Below are positions 12,091 to 25,828 of a DNA stretch of 64,000 bases, piece after piece. How positions within the stretch are numbered: position 1 is the first letter of the stretch; every line of letters starts with the position of its first letter. Under the pieces are notes generated by a model, which saw only the letters and a program-made list of their open reading frames with translations, was not told where the DNA came from and made no database searches. Position numbers and translations under genes: made by a program. Source of the DNA: Portunus trituberculatus (taxonomy: Eukaryota; Arthropoda; Malacostraca; Decapoda; Portunidae); assembly GCF_017591435.1 (NCBI RefSeq), contig NC_059294.1, positions 12,332,604 through 12,396,603 on the forward strand. The letters are read 5' to 3'.

Positions 12091-13359
12091 TTGTCTCTTA
12101 TATGGCTCTCTCTTACAGCCTCTCCCACTACCCACCCAAATCTGAAGTGTTAAAATCTAGCCAGAGTTTTTTTTTTTTTTTTTTCATTAACTAAGGTGTA
12201 TAAACTGAAGCGCCGCGACAAGTAATTATTTTCTCCTCCGCTCCGTTTCCTCTCTCGTAATCCTGAAGAGCAATAGTCGAATACCTTTGTTTATTATTAT
12301 TTTTGTCTGTTTCTTGTCATGATGCAATATAGGATTACAAATTGGGTACTTTCCTCTCTCGGCAATCATTAGTGGCAACAAAACGATACTTTCTTCATAT
12401 ATTCTTTATTTCAGTTGGATACAGAAGTGATTATCAATTAGTTTTTTTTTCCTTTTTTTCCTATGTCCCAATAAGTCAAGATTCAAAAGAAAGGGTCAAA
12501 ATTAGTAAAAAGCCGCTTTAGAGATTTTTCTTTTGTTCATATACTTATTCTTATCAAGACTGGATGCAGGTGTGACTCATATTAGTATGTTTTTATCGTT
12601 ACCATAAACCAGAAATGTAAATAAGAAGTTATCTTTCAGAGAAGAGAGCTCATCACTTACCTTCTTTCAAGACCCTTTTTTATAATGTACTTTATCACGA
12701 ATGGATACAAAAGCGACTATCAAAGAAACACTGTGATTTTTTTTTTTTTTTTTTAGTCCCCATAAGCCAAGTTTCAAAAATAGGTCGCCATGAGACGGAA
12801 GAGCTCACCATGGAGATCTCATTTATCTATTTTCTATATTTTATTTACAGAGTTGACTGTCATAAAAGTAGTTTGTTTTTACTTTCGTCCACTTAACCCA
12901 GGATCACAAAAAACGTCACCTTTTAATCGAGAAAACTCACCACTCACAACAAACACTTTTTTTTCTTTTTTCGTTGAAGGTCGTCGGTAACAAGCACACC
13001 GGCGGAGACCTCGCGGGGCAGAGGGAGAAAAATAATAGGGTACGAAACGACAGGTGTTGCCCTTCACCCGGGCTCATATGAAGACTATGTATTATCTTTA
13101 AGCTAAATAAAATCCATAAAGGTAGAAAATGAGAGTGTATAAAGGCAGTGAAGCATGCAAGGCCAGGCTGGAAGGGAGGGAGGCAGGGAGAGGTACAGAG
13201 AGGGAGTGGGTGAGCGTTGCTGCTGGCTTGTATGGTTTTGAACGCCCTACTTCCCCTCACCTTGGCACTATTCACCCGTGCAAAGTAAAGGGATCGATTG
13301 CCACTATTTCGTATCCAAATACACCTAACGAAATTGGAAAGGAATGCCTAATGCTATAC

Positions 13360-13363
<4 letters not shown>

Positions 13364-13432
<69 letters not shown>

Positions 13433-13440
13433 TGTGTGTG
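13364..13440 (+). repeat. (GT)n microsatellite with degenerate GT-rich tail
   Basis: Perfect GT to about 13430, then GGTGTGGGT-type variants to about 13580. Confidence 0.95.
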
Positions 13441-14300
13441 TATGGGTGGTTGGGTAGGTGTATAGATGTATGTGTGTGAATGTGGGTGTGGGTGTGGGTG
13501 CCTGTATGTATGTAGGGGGACTATGGGTGTCTGGGTGTGGGTGTTGGTGTTGGTGTGTGTGTGTGTGTGCGTGCGTGCGTGAAGGATACCGGAGAATTGG
13601 CAAGGAGTACAATCCAATGAGAGGTCTACCTACTGTGAAGTGCCCACGACGCCCACTGGCAAGGCAGGCACAAAGTAGCTCATCTTTAACGCGCGACCCT
13701 CTGTTGGTGCCGCCTTTAGTTACCTCTAGGCGGATGAGGTCAAATCGGAGGTTAGATCTATCGTAAAGCCGCTTTTATCTTCACCCAACCCCTATCAGCC
13801 AGTGAAAGCTCTAACAGTAATTGCCAGTCCGACTCTCTAAGCCACGTGCTCGCACTCATTCCTGCGAACAAAGCCAGGGACGCATTTGCTACAAGCCACT
13901 ATAAGGCAAGTAACAGATCAGTCCCCACAGATGCAGCCAGAAGCTTCCACTTACCTTCTGTCTTCCATTCTCTCGTACAGCAGGAAAAAAAAAATAGAGG
14001 AATCTGTGACAGACAGCACGGAAGCTCTCCTCGTAACGCTTTAAACTGCAGTCTACATTTCCGGGGTTTGCTATAGGAGCAGCTGAGAGGGAGAGGGAGC
14101 AACGCGGAAACTCCGATAAGAAAGGGATGTAAGATAGAGGAAGTGCTTTAACAAGGCTATAGAGTGCGGCATTTCTGCAACTCTGGGGTGATGATGCGAC
14201 TAACTGGGAACGCTGTGTGGGCAGAGATACTGGTCTACCTAAAATAGGATGGGAGGGAGACCGAGTGAGAAAACTTGTATCCTAGATAATGAATCAACCA

Positions 14301-14303
<3 letters not shown>

Positions 14304-14365
<62 letters not shown>
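14304..14365 (+). repeat. (GA)n microsatellite
   Basis: Perfect dinucleotide array followed by a short G run. Confidence 0.95.
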
Positions 14366-14368
<3 letters not shown>

Positions 14369-15492
14369 GGGGGGAACAAGTTTCCTGATAAAGATAGTAT
14401 TGTTAATTTATCGCGGCGCTGCATTTACTGACAGACAATCTTTGCGACACCGAGGCTATTGTGATAACTCGGTCCACGTCCATGAAGGCACAAGAACACA
14501 CGGCACTCAGTTCGAACAAGTGTCTGCCTTATCAAGTTGTCGACACCCACTCACATGGGCTTCCTCTCGTGTCCTGTCCGCCGCTCAATACCTTCCCGGC
14601 GGCAGCTCGTGTGGTTAAGTGCCTTGTCGACGCCTGGCCACGACCTCCCTTCTGTCCCTCACCCCCACACCATCCTCGCTTTACGTGTCGTTCTCGCGCT
14701 CGACGACTGCCCGTGCCGTCATAACCTCGATCGTCTCTCCCTCTTACGTATATATTTCTGCTTTTGCCCAGTGATACAACCTCCATTTATTTTTTTTCAT
14801 CCTGGAGTCTCATTCGTCATCCGCCTTTTACGTCTCAGTTTCTTTGCCACAGTGCGGTATAGCAGCCTCTATCTCGTGTCTGTTTGTTGTCTTTGATCAC
14901 CACTGTAAGACTGAGTGTTGTGGCCAAAGCTGGACTGGGTTACCGCCTGCCCAAGCTGCTGGTATGTGAGGCGAAGGTCTGTTAGGAAATGGAACTTGAA
15001 TTGACGTGACTTGGAATTTGTCAGTGATCCAAGTGAAGAAAAATGAGTAAGTTTTATATTGATGTCTTGTTCTTTCTTTTTTTTTTTTGTGTGTGTGTGT
15101 GTGTGAAGTGTAATGTTGTTGCAATTTCATCATCAAATTCATTCAGTCTTCATGTCGATCAGTTTTACATAAAGGTGAAAAATCCATTCTTTTAAACACT
15201 TTTTCTCTCATGTAGAGGCGTGTATAGAGATTTTCTCCAGTGGTTTAGTTCCTGTGAATTGTTGCGTGTTGCTGTAAAAGGACATGACATAAGCACCTGG
15301 CAACATATCAGCCCAGCGGACACCCTGATTGCCGCAACCTTTGGGCAGCTCACTCAAAATGAAAGCGCATTAGCATTTACCTGTGAATAATCTCTGGTGC
15401 AATTCCTCTAATGTGCCCTATTGCTTTAGGGATCCATAAATTATTTAATCAACTAGAGTTAAAAGGGAATTTTAGCCACTACCACAAATCGT

Positions 15493-15496
<4 letters not shown>

Positions 15497-15579
<83 letters not shown>
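15497..15579 (+). repeat. (CT)n microsatellite
   Basis: Perfect array of about 41 units. Confidence 0.95.
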
Positions 15580-15582
<3 letters not shown>

Positions 15583-15854
15583 CTATGTTTTGCTCAACGT
15601 TAATCCGTCAGAAGATTAACTTTGAGGAAAAAACGCCCAAAAGAGCAGAAATGAATAACAGATTACTTGACTTCTACCCGCGATCTGCAGGTAAATAATA
15701 TACTTCTATTTGCTCAACAGAAGAGATTCAACAAATTCAAATAAATAACTACAAACCGAATGGAAATATATAAGATTGAAGACCTACATTATATTAAGAC
15801 TTCCGGAAATAGCAAGAAATTTGGTATGTGATGCCTGGAGCTGGTTGTATGTAT

Positions 15855-16073
15855 ATAATCCCTTCAATACTGGGACAAATTATTACCTTGAGATTTGTGT
15901 ACGATTAGACCATTTTATTGACATTAGGAGGAGTCTATGGAGGTCTGAAGATGAATGGTCAAAGTTTTCACTATTTTCATTCATACCAGACATAAATTTC
16001 TGAAGTTTTATATAATCATCAAACAGTAAGCAGAAATAATGTGGAAAGGTGTCATTGTACTCAAGGGAGTTAA
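15855..16073 (+). mobile_element. Short TTAA-type MITE, uninterrupted copy
   Basis: The left end is ATAA-TCCCTTCAATACTGGGAC and the right end is GTACTCAAGGGAG-TTAA, giving a terminal inverted repeat around CCCTT(C/G)A(A/G)TAC. The left target copy has mutated from TTAA. The body (TTGAGATTTGTGTACG, AAACAGTAAGCAG) matches the family seen split at 1852-2264. Confidence 0.7.
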
Positions 16074-17139
16074 AAATCGTGTATATTTATGAATTGCATT
16101 ATATTAAGACTTCCGAAAAAACCGAGAAGTTTGAAATGAAACTTTCTAAAATTTGTACAATATGACATCACAGTCTAAGCTAACAATACTTATCATTAAA
16201 CATAAGTAAATATTGCTCATTCCACCACGTATGGATATAAGATGGCTTGTATTGCAAAGAACAGCACTAGATGTGAGATTCCGTGTTTATTTCCACTGTC
16301 TGAAGGAGAGAACTCATCTGCTTGAGTCCATAGCTGATGCAGAGTCATGTTCGTCTCCTCTTGGTCTACACCTGCCACAGAGTTACGTCACACCGCCTCG
16401 TCTTTTCACGGGCGAGGAAGTGGAGTGGATCTATTTACTCCTGTGAGCGCCTTGTAGTACGTTAGAGTGCAGAGCGGCGGTGCGATGAGCATGTGAAGTG
16501 TATTTGTGCTACGATTGAGGAAGAAAAATACATATATTGCATGCCTTGTTCTTTTCCTCTCACCTGCGTCACACTTCCTACCTGCCGCTTTCATGCGTTG
16601 TCACGCCGCCTGCCTCTCTTCTTCCCCTCTCTTTCGTTTTCGCTCTCGTTCTTCCTCTGTTTTCCCCCCTCTCTCATCCTCCCTGTGAACCCTCTGAGCC
16701 CTTACAGTCTGCCTTTCATATTGCCAGCCTGCCCCCAGCACTCCCTCCCTCGCAGTCCAGTCCACTATAGAACATCGGTTTTTCCCAACCAAAATGCACA
16801 AAAAGGACAGTAACTTCTTTTTCCCTCCTACGATATCCCAACTTTTCTTTTTCTCTCCTTTTCCATAGACGTAATAACATTCATAGCCATTTGTCACGAT
16901 AAAAGGAACGAAAACACATCCTAAGTCCTCTCCATCACGCAGTAGCACCTCCACTACTGCCAGGGTGATGTGAGGCGCTGCTATACAGGGTCGCTGGAGT
17001 CTCGGCGACAAGGAAGTGTCCTCTTAGGTTGACACAGTGGTCCGAGACATGTATGTGATGACTTGAGAGTGCTTTATAAGACAGAACTTTAACACGGATA
17101 ATTGAGAGAAAGGAAAATAAAAGCACACACACATAAACA

Positions 17140-17307
<168 letters not shown>

Positions 17308-17854
17308 TAAGCGGAGAGCGTTGTGGCTGAAAATCGCTTGGTGAGGTGATTGGTGATGTGAAAATTTTGAGACAGACACATAGAGACAAACAGACAGACA
17401 GACGTAACAATAATCTATTCATTAATAAAACAAATGCATGGCACCCATTAGCATTAATATTTATCGTCTCATTTACGTAAAAAGGCAATGAACATACATA
17501 CATATATATATACATACATACATACATACTCGTCATCACTTCATCACTTCTCTCCCGAAAGTGACCACAACATGGAAAAAAAAAAAACTGAGAGCTTCCA
17601 AGAGAACACTCCGAAAACCTCCCTCGTGTTTCTTGGATTTACTGTATTTTTTTTCTTCTTGTAAGTCGAATTGTTGACGCTTCGAACTTCCCCTGCATCG
17701 GACAGCCTGTCGAAAGCAGAAAGGTTCTCAAGCGTCCCCTTTTAAGGATGGTCAGATAGAGTTCCTTCCAGTAGATTCGAAAGGAACCCCGAAAGGAACT
17801 TCTCTATTATTCAAGTAACGCAGTTCCTCGCACACCTGCAGCCACTATGTTCAT

Positions 17855-17856
<2 letters not shown>

Positions 17857-17919
<63 letters not shown>
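17857..17919 (+). repeat. (CT)n microsatellite
   Basis: Perfect array. Confidence 0.95.
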
Positions 17920-17921
<2 letters not shown>

Positions 17922-18082
17922 GTAATTTTGATTCTATTCTTTAGGATCTGATACATTCACTAGACGATTTTAATGTTTTTTTTTTTTAATGTTCATGGCT
18001 AGAGGCGCTCTTATATGAATGAAAATAAACCTAAACACAAAGCAATTACTGTATTATGTAGTTTATATGATCTGATGCTACG

Positions 18083-18183
18083 CTCTCTCTCTCTCTCTCT
18101 CTCTCGAAGAAGAAGAAGAAGAAGAAGAAGAAGAAGAAGAAGAAGAAGAAGAAGAAGAAGAAGAAGAAGAAGAAGAAGAAGAA
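18083..18183 (+). repeat. (CT)11(GAA)26 compound microsatellite
   Basis: CT units to 18105 are followed by a perfect GAA array. Long GAA tracts can form triplex DNA. Confidence 0.95.
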
Positions 18184-18744
18184 TGACAATGATATGCAGT
18201 TCGGTTTCTAAATTGTGAGATTAAGTAACTCGGATGCCGTAACGTGGCCAGAAGTCGTGAAGAAAAGTCATTATTTGTGATAGAGTTCAGTGCCTATTAG
18301 TTTTACAATACCTTCATATGTATAAATTCTATGGAAAGTAATGGAAAGAAAATGAACCAGCTCTCAGATCGCACAGCTCACCTATCAACCGTATTGCACT
18401 TGATTTTGTCCATTATAAAAGTCGCGTAGAGGGAAGATTGATGCTTTATGAATCCTTTGAACGCTACATGTGAGGAGGTGAAGGGCGAGGTGTATGCTGT
18501 GTAGTGCCTGCTCGGCCCCTAGTGCTTGCCATCGCTTGCCAGGTCTTAACGCTGAGGATGTTTATTCAGCCACACCTGGGACGCCGCCGATAACGTCATC
18601 AGCCACGTCTACTTGCCATGTCCGTGATTCCGCCCGTAGGGAGGAAAAAAATAATAAAGCTTGTTTGAATAATTTTGCTCAATAGGTATATGATTTTAGG
18701 GAGCCACACTCACACTCTCTCACTCACACAGACAAACAAACAAA

Positions 18745-18746
<2 letters not shown>

Positions 18747-18817
<71 letters not shown>

Positions 18818-18870
18818 ACACACAGTAATACAGAAGAGGTCCGGGGCTAATGTGGGAGATTCATGATCAT

Positions 18871-18938
<68 letters not shown>
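18747..18938 (+). repeat. Two (CA)n arrays around a 48-bp unique spacer
   Basis: Arrays at 18747-18824 and 18873-18938. Confidence 0.95.
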
Positions 18939-18939
<1 letters not shown>

Positions 18940-20520
18940 TTACATTGCAATATGTTGTCTTATATTTTTTTTAACAGAATAACGTTTCAATAACTTGAAA
19001 TGAAAATGTTAGTATAAATTAAGTGGCGTTTGTACAAACTAGGAACAGGGATTCATCGAGTTTTACATCAGGTTTGAAGAACCATACAAGCCTCTTACTA
19101 TACAGCCAGCGGTAGGCAGAGAGGTCACCAACCCGTCTTCCGATACTCGTTTACGGACCAATTACTGAATAATTAACGGACAGATACGCTGGCTGACAGC
19201 TGCTGTAGCCCGCATTCGTATCCAGAGCATGGTAAACCATTGACTATTGATGCTGACCTCATCAAGGCTGGAAAACACTTTGCGTACACGAGAATACTCA
19301 CATCAAAATTAGCAAATAAGTGATAGCAGCAAGTGATGGAAAAGCACACTTCACAATGTGCAGTTTTACTCTAGTTAAAGAGAAACAGAAGAGTCTTCGC
19401 AACCGACTTTCATCTTTTAGTAGCAAGCAGTTATTCTTGGAAATACATCATTACTATTATAAGAAGGAGTAGTAGTGGTGGTCGTACAGTAGTAATGGCG
19501 ACGGCCGTGGTTGTTATTGTTGTTGTTGCTGTTACTGTCAACTTAAAGGTTATATTCTCATCTAATTTTGCGGTCAGACTGACAAAAACCATTTCTTGGC
19601 TCAGGGTAAAAGGACAACAACACCTCGAAAGTAGGATTTACCTTTTTTGTTTTCATCAAACCAGTAACATATTTTCCTCACCATCGCATTTCTTTAGGGC
19701 GAGAATAGTCAATCAGAGGGAAACGAAGGAGACCTATCTGGAGTTTAACATTTGACCACTATCACTCAACAAATCCAGGAAACTTTTAGATAACGTGGGA
19801 TCTTAACTCACCAGTTTCTTCTCCACCGCTAATTATGACACGACTCTTCTTCAAACTCATTGCGAAATTCTAATGAAGTGTTCTGACGACTTATTTCCTC
19901 GAAGACTTCATTCTGGTGTTCCGTTACACTCGCCGCGGCGGAGGTTGATACGCGGCACTCCATTAGCATAGGCACACTTCAAAAAAGACCCTGAGAGCGC
20001 ACCTAGGAGACGCCTGACAGAACTTCCCAGAGCCGCAAAGACACACGACACGATTCATTTCTCCGATTCACGTTCATTCCCTTCGAATTCCACATCGACT
20101 TACGCATTTTCTTCAACGTCCATAACATCATTTTCTTCTGTTTACACCAAGCAGAACAGAAGGAAGTGATTGTATGCCCTTTGAACTCGGTATCGAATCC
20201 TGCCAATTTTTTTTGTTTTAACGGTTGCAACACGATAGAAGGACGTGAGTGAATCGGTGCATGGAAAGAGATAATGCAGAGCTCAAGCCGCCACTCCGTT
20301 CATCCGTACACTGCCCAAGCCCTGAATTCATTTGCGCTCCCCGGGTTGCGTTTACGTAATTTACCCGTGAGCAGAGAGGGCGTTTAGCAACGCAGCCACT
20401 CGCGAAAATACTATGGGATTGATTAATGTTGCTGCGCGTAGGAAACTGTAAATACTGCACGAAGGGGAGGATACAAAGCTTAAATATTTATTACACTAGG
20501 AAATTTGCTTGCTCGAGGAT

Positions 20521-20525
<5 letters not shown>

Positions 20526-20589
<64 letters not shown>
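20526..20589 (+). repeat. (GT)n microsatellite
   Basis: Perfect array. Confidence 0.95.
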
Positions 20590-20593
<4 letters not shown>

Positions 20594-20730
20594 TCTCTTC
20601 AAGTTCAAATTAGGCCAACTTGAAATAGAAATGAAAGAAATATATGAGTGAATCTTAGTTTCAGTTCACTAAGTTATAGTTTTACTTATAATAGTAGTAG
20701 CTGCTGTTGTTATAGTAGTAGTAGTAGTTG

Positions 20731-20731
<1 letters not shown>

Positions 20732-20825
<94 letters not shown>
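20732..20825 (+). repeat. (AT)n microsatellite
   Basis: About 45 units after a GTA/GTT-rich lead-in. Confidence 0.95.
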
Positions 20826-20828
<3 letters not shown>

Positions 20829-21096
20829 GTGGATGTCAGACTTTAATACGCACATGTAAAGTATCATTATTATTACCATTATTTTTACCACCACTGTTAC
20901 TACTATCGTCATTGCCATCGTTGTTATCATCATTACTGTTAACTTTATTATTATGAGAAACCAATGTGAGTGGAATTGCCGATCACTTGAAGGAGAGAGA
21001 CAGAGAGAGAGAGAGGAGTGAGACTTCAAACACCCTCGTCACTTTTATCCCTTCAAGGACTCACAAAACTTACCCTTTCAACTTGGATCGCTTATC

Positions 21097-21100
21097 ATTA

Positions 21101-21141
<41 letters not shown>
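21097..21141 (+). repeat. (ATT)n microsatellite
   Basis: About 15 triplets. Confidence 0.95.
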
Positions 21142-22198
21142 GTAATTACCATAGCGTTATTATTATTGCTCTAGCACTTTTTTGGCCCATACGTCACTTC
21201 CCCGTTGAAAAGACACGCCTATACCTGACAAAACCAACGGATAAAGAGTGATATTGTGATGGACCCGCTTTCCTTTCCCTCCATGACCGTTCTATGCTTG
21301 TCTGACGATAATTGCCCCCCATTCAGCTAAAAAGGAGCTCTACTACAAAGTGTGAAGGAATAATAAGATTTTTTTTTTCGTCTTTTCTTTCCTTTTTTGC
21401 TTTGCCTAGTGTTGTATGTTGGTGTGTATGGGTGGGTGGATAAGAAAGTGGGTTCCTGAACAGATTTGTGTTGTGTATTTGGGTTTGTATATCGAGTACT
21501 ATTTGTAAAGGAGAAAAAAGGTTGTATTGATGCATGGTGGTGTGCTCCTGTACATTACAACTCCCGGTCACTAGCCATCGGCTTCACTACACGTGTACTG
21601 TGCAGTCACCACTACACGGTAATGCCAGCACATAAGTAACGAAACTATATTTATGGAAACTCTACGGAAACCCCTCAAAGTAATACAGAAAAGTTGCGGA
21701 GGGGCGAGGGAAGGCGTGGCGGCGGGCAGGAGCTGTGGCCACACTACTTGAAGTGGTGCACCACATCAGCCTGTTGCTTCTCTCCACTTGCGACCATCCT
21801 CCACTCGCGCCTCCACTTCGCTTGTCGCAGTAACCCACACATACCTTGCAGGAACTGTTTCCCCTTCTTCTTGTCCAGGTCTGGAGTTGTCCTCGCCTGC
21901 TCTCCTCGACTCATAGACTCCACCTCAAACCCACCAATCTTTACACACCTCACACTATATTTCGGGGGTTATTTTCTCAGTGTTGTTAGTTGTCCTTAGT
22001 AATTTGCTGTGACAACGTGCATACAAGCGAACACTGAGAGGCAACAACTGAATCAAGTAAGTTGCACCGTTGTCGAGAGGGACGGTTGTTGCCCAAGGGC
22101 GAGGCTGGAAGAGGAGCGGCCAGCAGCACCTCGCCACCACACCGGCATCCGAGCACAACTGGCTGCTCAACTACCTGCATCTGTATTTTCCCCGCCGG

Positions 22199-22212
22199 CC
22201 GCTAGATGGCTC
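22199..22212 (+). promoter_or_regulatory. CTCF-like motif in a GC-richer patch
   Basis: CCGCTAGATGGCTC differs at one informative position from the core CTCF consensus CCASYAGRKGGC. It lies in a locally GC-rich, CpG-containing stretch (about 21.7-22.8 kb). It is a single motif, so chance cannot be excluded. Confidence 0.3.
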
Positions 22213-23417
22213 TCCTAGCGGCGAGGTTGTCTCATGATACGTTGGCGAATAAGGTCATTTGCTCTGGTCGCCGGGTCACGTCTGTCGAGGCTGGGCAGGA
22301 CAGTGACGTAATGGTTGTTAATTTCGAGACTGATAGTGGACGGATGCTAGCGTATTTTGTGTTTACTTAGACTAAGCTGCAATAAGCGAACATGTGTGAA
22401 ACATTTTGGTTACGTTAGGTTACGCGAGGAGCCACGTATTCCCTCCTCTCGCGCACACAGATCAATATCGAGATGCTGGAAGCGAGGGGAGCTCGGCAGG
22501 CGTCACCCTTCACACTCTGACGTCACAACTTCACACACCAATCAGAGTATATCGCATCCAACAGGTGTCCAATCGCGTCACGATGAAAATTCAGAAACAA
22601 CGGACCAACCATTTTTGATTGGCTTCCAAGTTCATGAGCGACAGTAGTTGATCGCGTGGGCCAGTGGGCGTCACTCGTCTCATGACACCCCACACCGCTG
22701 CACTATACGCTTGCTGTGGTGACAAACTTTTCCTCGCGTTCACTGCCGCGGCTGGATGACTGCGTGGGGCAATTGAGGATAATACTCGTTGTCGCTACGC
22801 ATTGTTCTATACCATCATGCACTCTTTCCTTCCTTTAATTGATTTTACAAACGTGGAGTGCAACTTTTCTTCGCCTTTTATAATAATATTGTGCCAGCAA
22901 ACTTGACTAAGCTTAATCAACTTTGGAAATTTTGGAACACATCGTTTGCCATCCATTACTTTTAAAATGCGAAGATCAGTCTTATTGGAAGTTAACTGAT
23001 GATAGTCATTTTGATACATAATGACATTAGCATTAATTAATAGCTACTAAATTGAACGATCTCATTTTGAATAAAAAGAGAATCACGGAAAACATGACCG
23101 TTATTCAAATGACGAAGATAAATACAGGTAACAGGAAAACAAAATTATATTGGAGCGAAAGAAGAACAGTTTATATTGACGCAATGCAAGCAGGAACTGA
23201 GAGTGCTGGTAATACGCGTGCTTGAAATAAATACCTTATCATTAATTAACTGCATTAACTGTACCAATGACTATGACGAAGCTCAGTGTAATGACAGAGT
23301 TATGCGGCTGATTTATGAGTGGCTGTAGCAGTAATGTGGTAGCTCCTCACACATCACCGGGCTGCCCACCACAAGCACATTTGCCACCACGATTATGTAA
23401 TGTTCATAAATCAAATC

Positions 23418-23472
<55 letters not shown>
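23418..23472 (+). repeat. (CT)n microsatellite
   Basis: Perfect array. Confidence 0.95.
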
Positions 23473-23475
<3 letters not shown>

Positions 23476-23632
23476 ATCTTATTACTAGCACTAAATTTAT
23501 GCTTCGTAAATATCCTAAACTGTGAAGCTTTAAAATACAATGCAAATAAATACTTTTCGCGTCAATATTTATATATATATCGCCATAACTTGCTAGATTA
23601 AAACGATTACTGAGCTGAATTCATTGCCATCA

Positions 23633-24208
<576 letters not shown>

Positions 24209-25756
24209 CCCTGCACTTTAGCGGTTTTAGTTTCAGATCTGTATCTTTAAACTATCAAATGAAGCACAGTAACAATGAACTTACTCTTCATTATAGTACT
24301 TTCTTTTTATAACATTTAATATCAGCACTCTTGTATTTAACAATCATTCTATTTGTCAACCTTCCTTGTCTACGCTGCACGACTCTCCTGCTTCAACGAT
24401 ACTGTACCTGAAATGTTGATTATTTTCCTGCTTATCAAAAATTATCATACTTCTTCTCATCTATTGCAGTTTTTCTGGTGTACCACAAGAGTCGGTAAGC
24501 TCTCGCAAGATCTGGCAGTTCCGTGTGAGTACTGACGTGTATCTTATGTGCATGTACTCTATTTCTCTTTTGTATTTTCTTTTTGTTCTTTTAATTTAAT
24601 GTTTAGAATTTCCCGCTCTTATCCGTATGTTTTTTTTTTTATGATTTTGAGACTCTTTAAATGCATTTTTGTAGACTTATTTATTGCAAGGGACAAATAT
24701 AGACGGAAAAGTTAATCAGAAACATTTATTGCGTGAAAGCATCGGTATTGAGAAAACCGCGGGATTCACATAAGTTATTGAGGACGACGGAATCGAAATC
24801 AAATGAATAATGAAATATTTTTAGAGGAAAATAATTAATCGGATGTATATGACAGCTGATATTTCCTGGTCACGCTATGAGAAGAGAAACACCACTGCTT
24901 CAGAGTAGGCACATCACATAGAAAAGAGTGAATATCCCCGTCCTGCATGGTTAAATAAGAGAGGAAGGTAAGGTGAGTTGAGCATCGTCGATCCATTCTT
25001 GTGTATCTCCATTTTTCCTGAGAGTGTATCCATTTTGTTTGCAGACAATTTTCTTATTACCCACAAACGCATGCTTTTCGTGCATGCATTTTTCTTATCC
25101 ATTGATTAATTTAAATGACTTATCTTCTTTCCTTTTTTTTCCAGATGCTAACCCCTCCCATTTAGTTTTTAGTAGATGCTGACCACTATAACTACGAACA
25201 CAAGGATTTGTTTTATATAGGATGTTAGCAAAACACCTGCCAAAACTGGTGTGTAGAAATTATGTTCGATAATGTTCCTTGAAGGCTCCTAGTTAGACAT
25301 ACTAAGTCATCACTATCCTTACAATTCTTACAAAAATATGTAAGCTCTCAAGTGATCACAATCTCCGAAGATTTTGAATCAATTGCCCTTGTAAACTATA
25401 TTATCTTACCAAGTTTCCCATGTTTGGAGGACTACACAATTTCTCTCTCTCTCTCTCTCTCTGCTTATTAGTAGCACTCGAATTCATGCCAAGACGAATC
25501 CGCATGATAGTAATGTCTACTTTTCCTGAGCTAGACAAGCTTTAACCATGACGAAGCAAAGGAAATCCATTATTTCACTTCCTTTCATGCTCTCCTACAT
25601 GTATAGTATAAAAAAATATTTAATTATAAAGGAAAAACCTGAACAAATTGTAAATTTCACTATTACTTATACCAGAACAAATAGGTATTAAGACTTTAAC
25701 CATGCTGAGAATGAAAGGTGGCTCAATAATTCAAATGCTGTTCAGTGATATTTATA

Positions 25757-25762
25757 TTTATT
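25757..25762 (-). terminator. polyadenylation signal AATAAA for OSGEPL1
   Basis: A canonical AATAAA on the minus strand lies 67 nt beyond the TGA stop, in AT-rich sequence. The position suits a short 3' UTR. The actual cleavage site cannot be read from sequence. Confidence 0.55.
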
Positions 25763-25828
25763 GATACTATTGATTTTCATTTTTTTTACAGATAATTAAT
25801 AAGTGAAAAATTTAATAATCAGTTTCCA

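Noticed and set aside
20732..20825. Inverted repeat or cruciform element
   Set aside because: (AT)n is self-complementary by nature; there is no evidence of a distinct palindrome. The same applies to 38179-38331, 42467-42543 and 50041-50138.
21694..22218. Coding exon in the GC-richer patch
   Set aside because: Overlapping frames on both strands are open because of GC content; none shows a domain or convincing splice sites.
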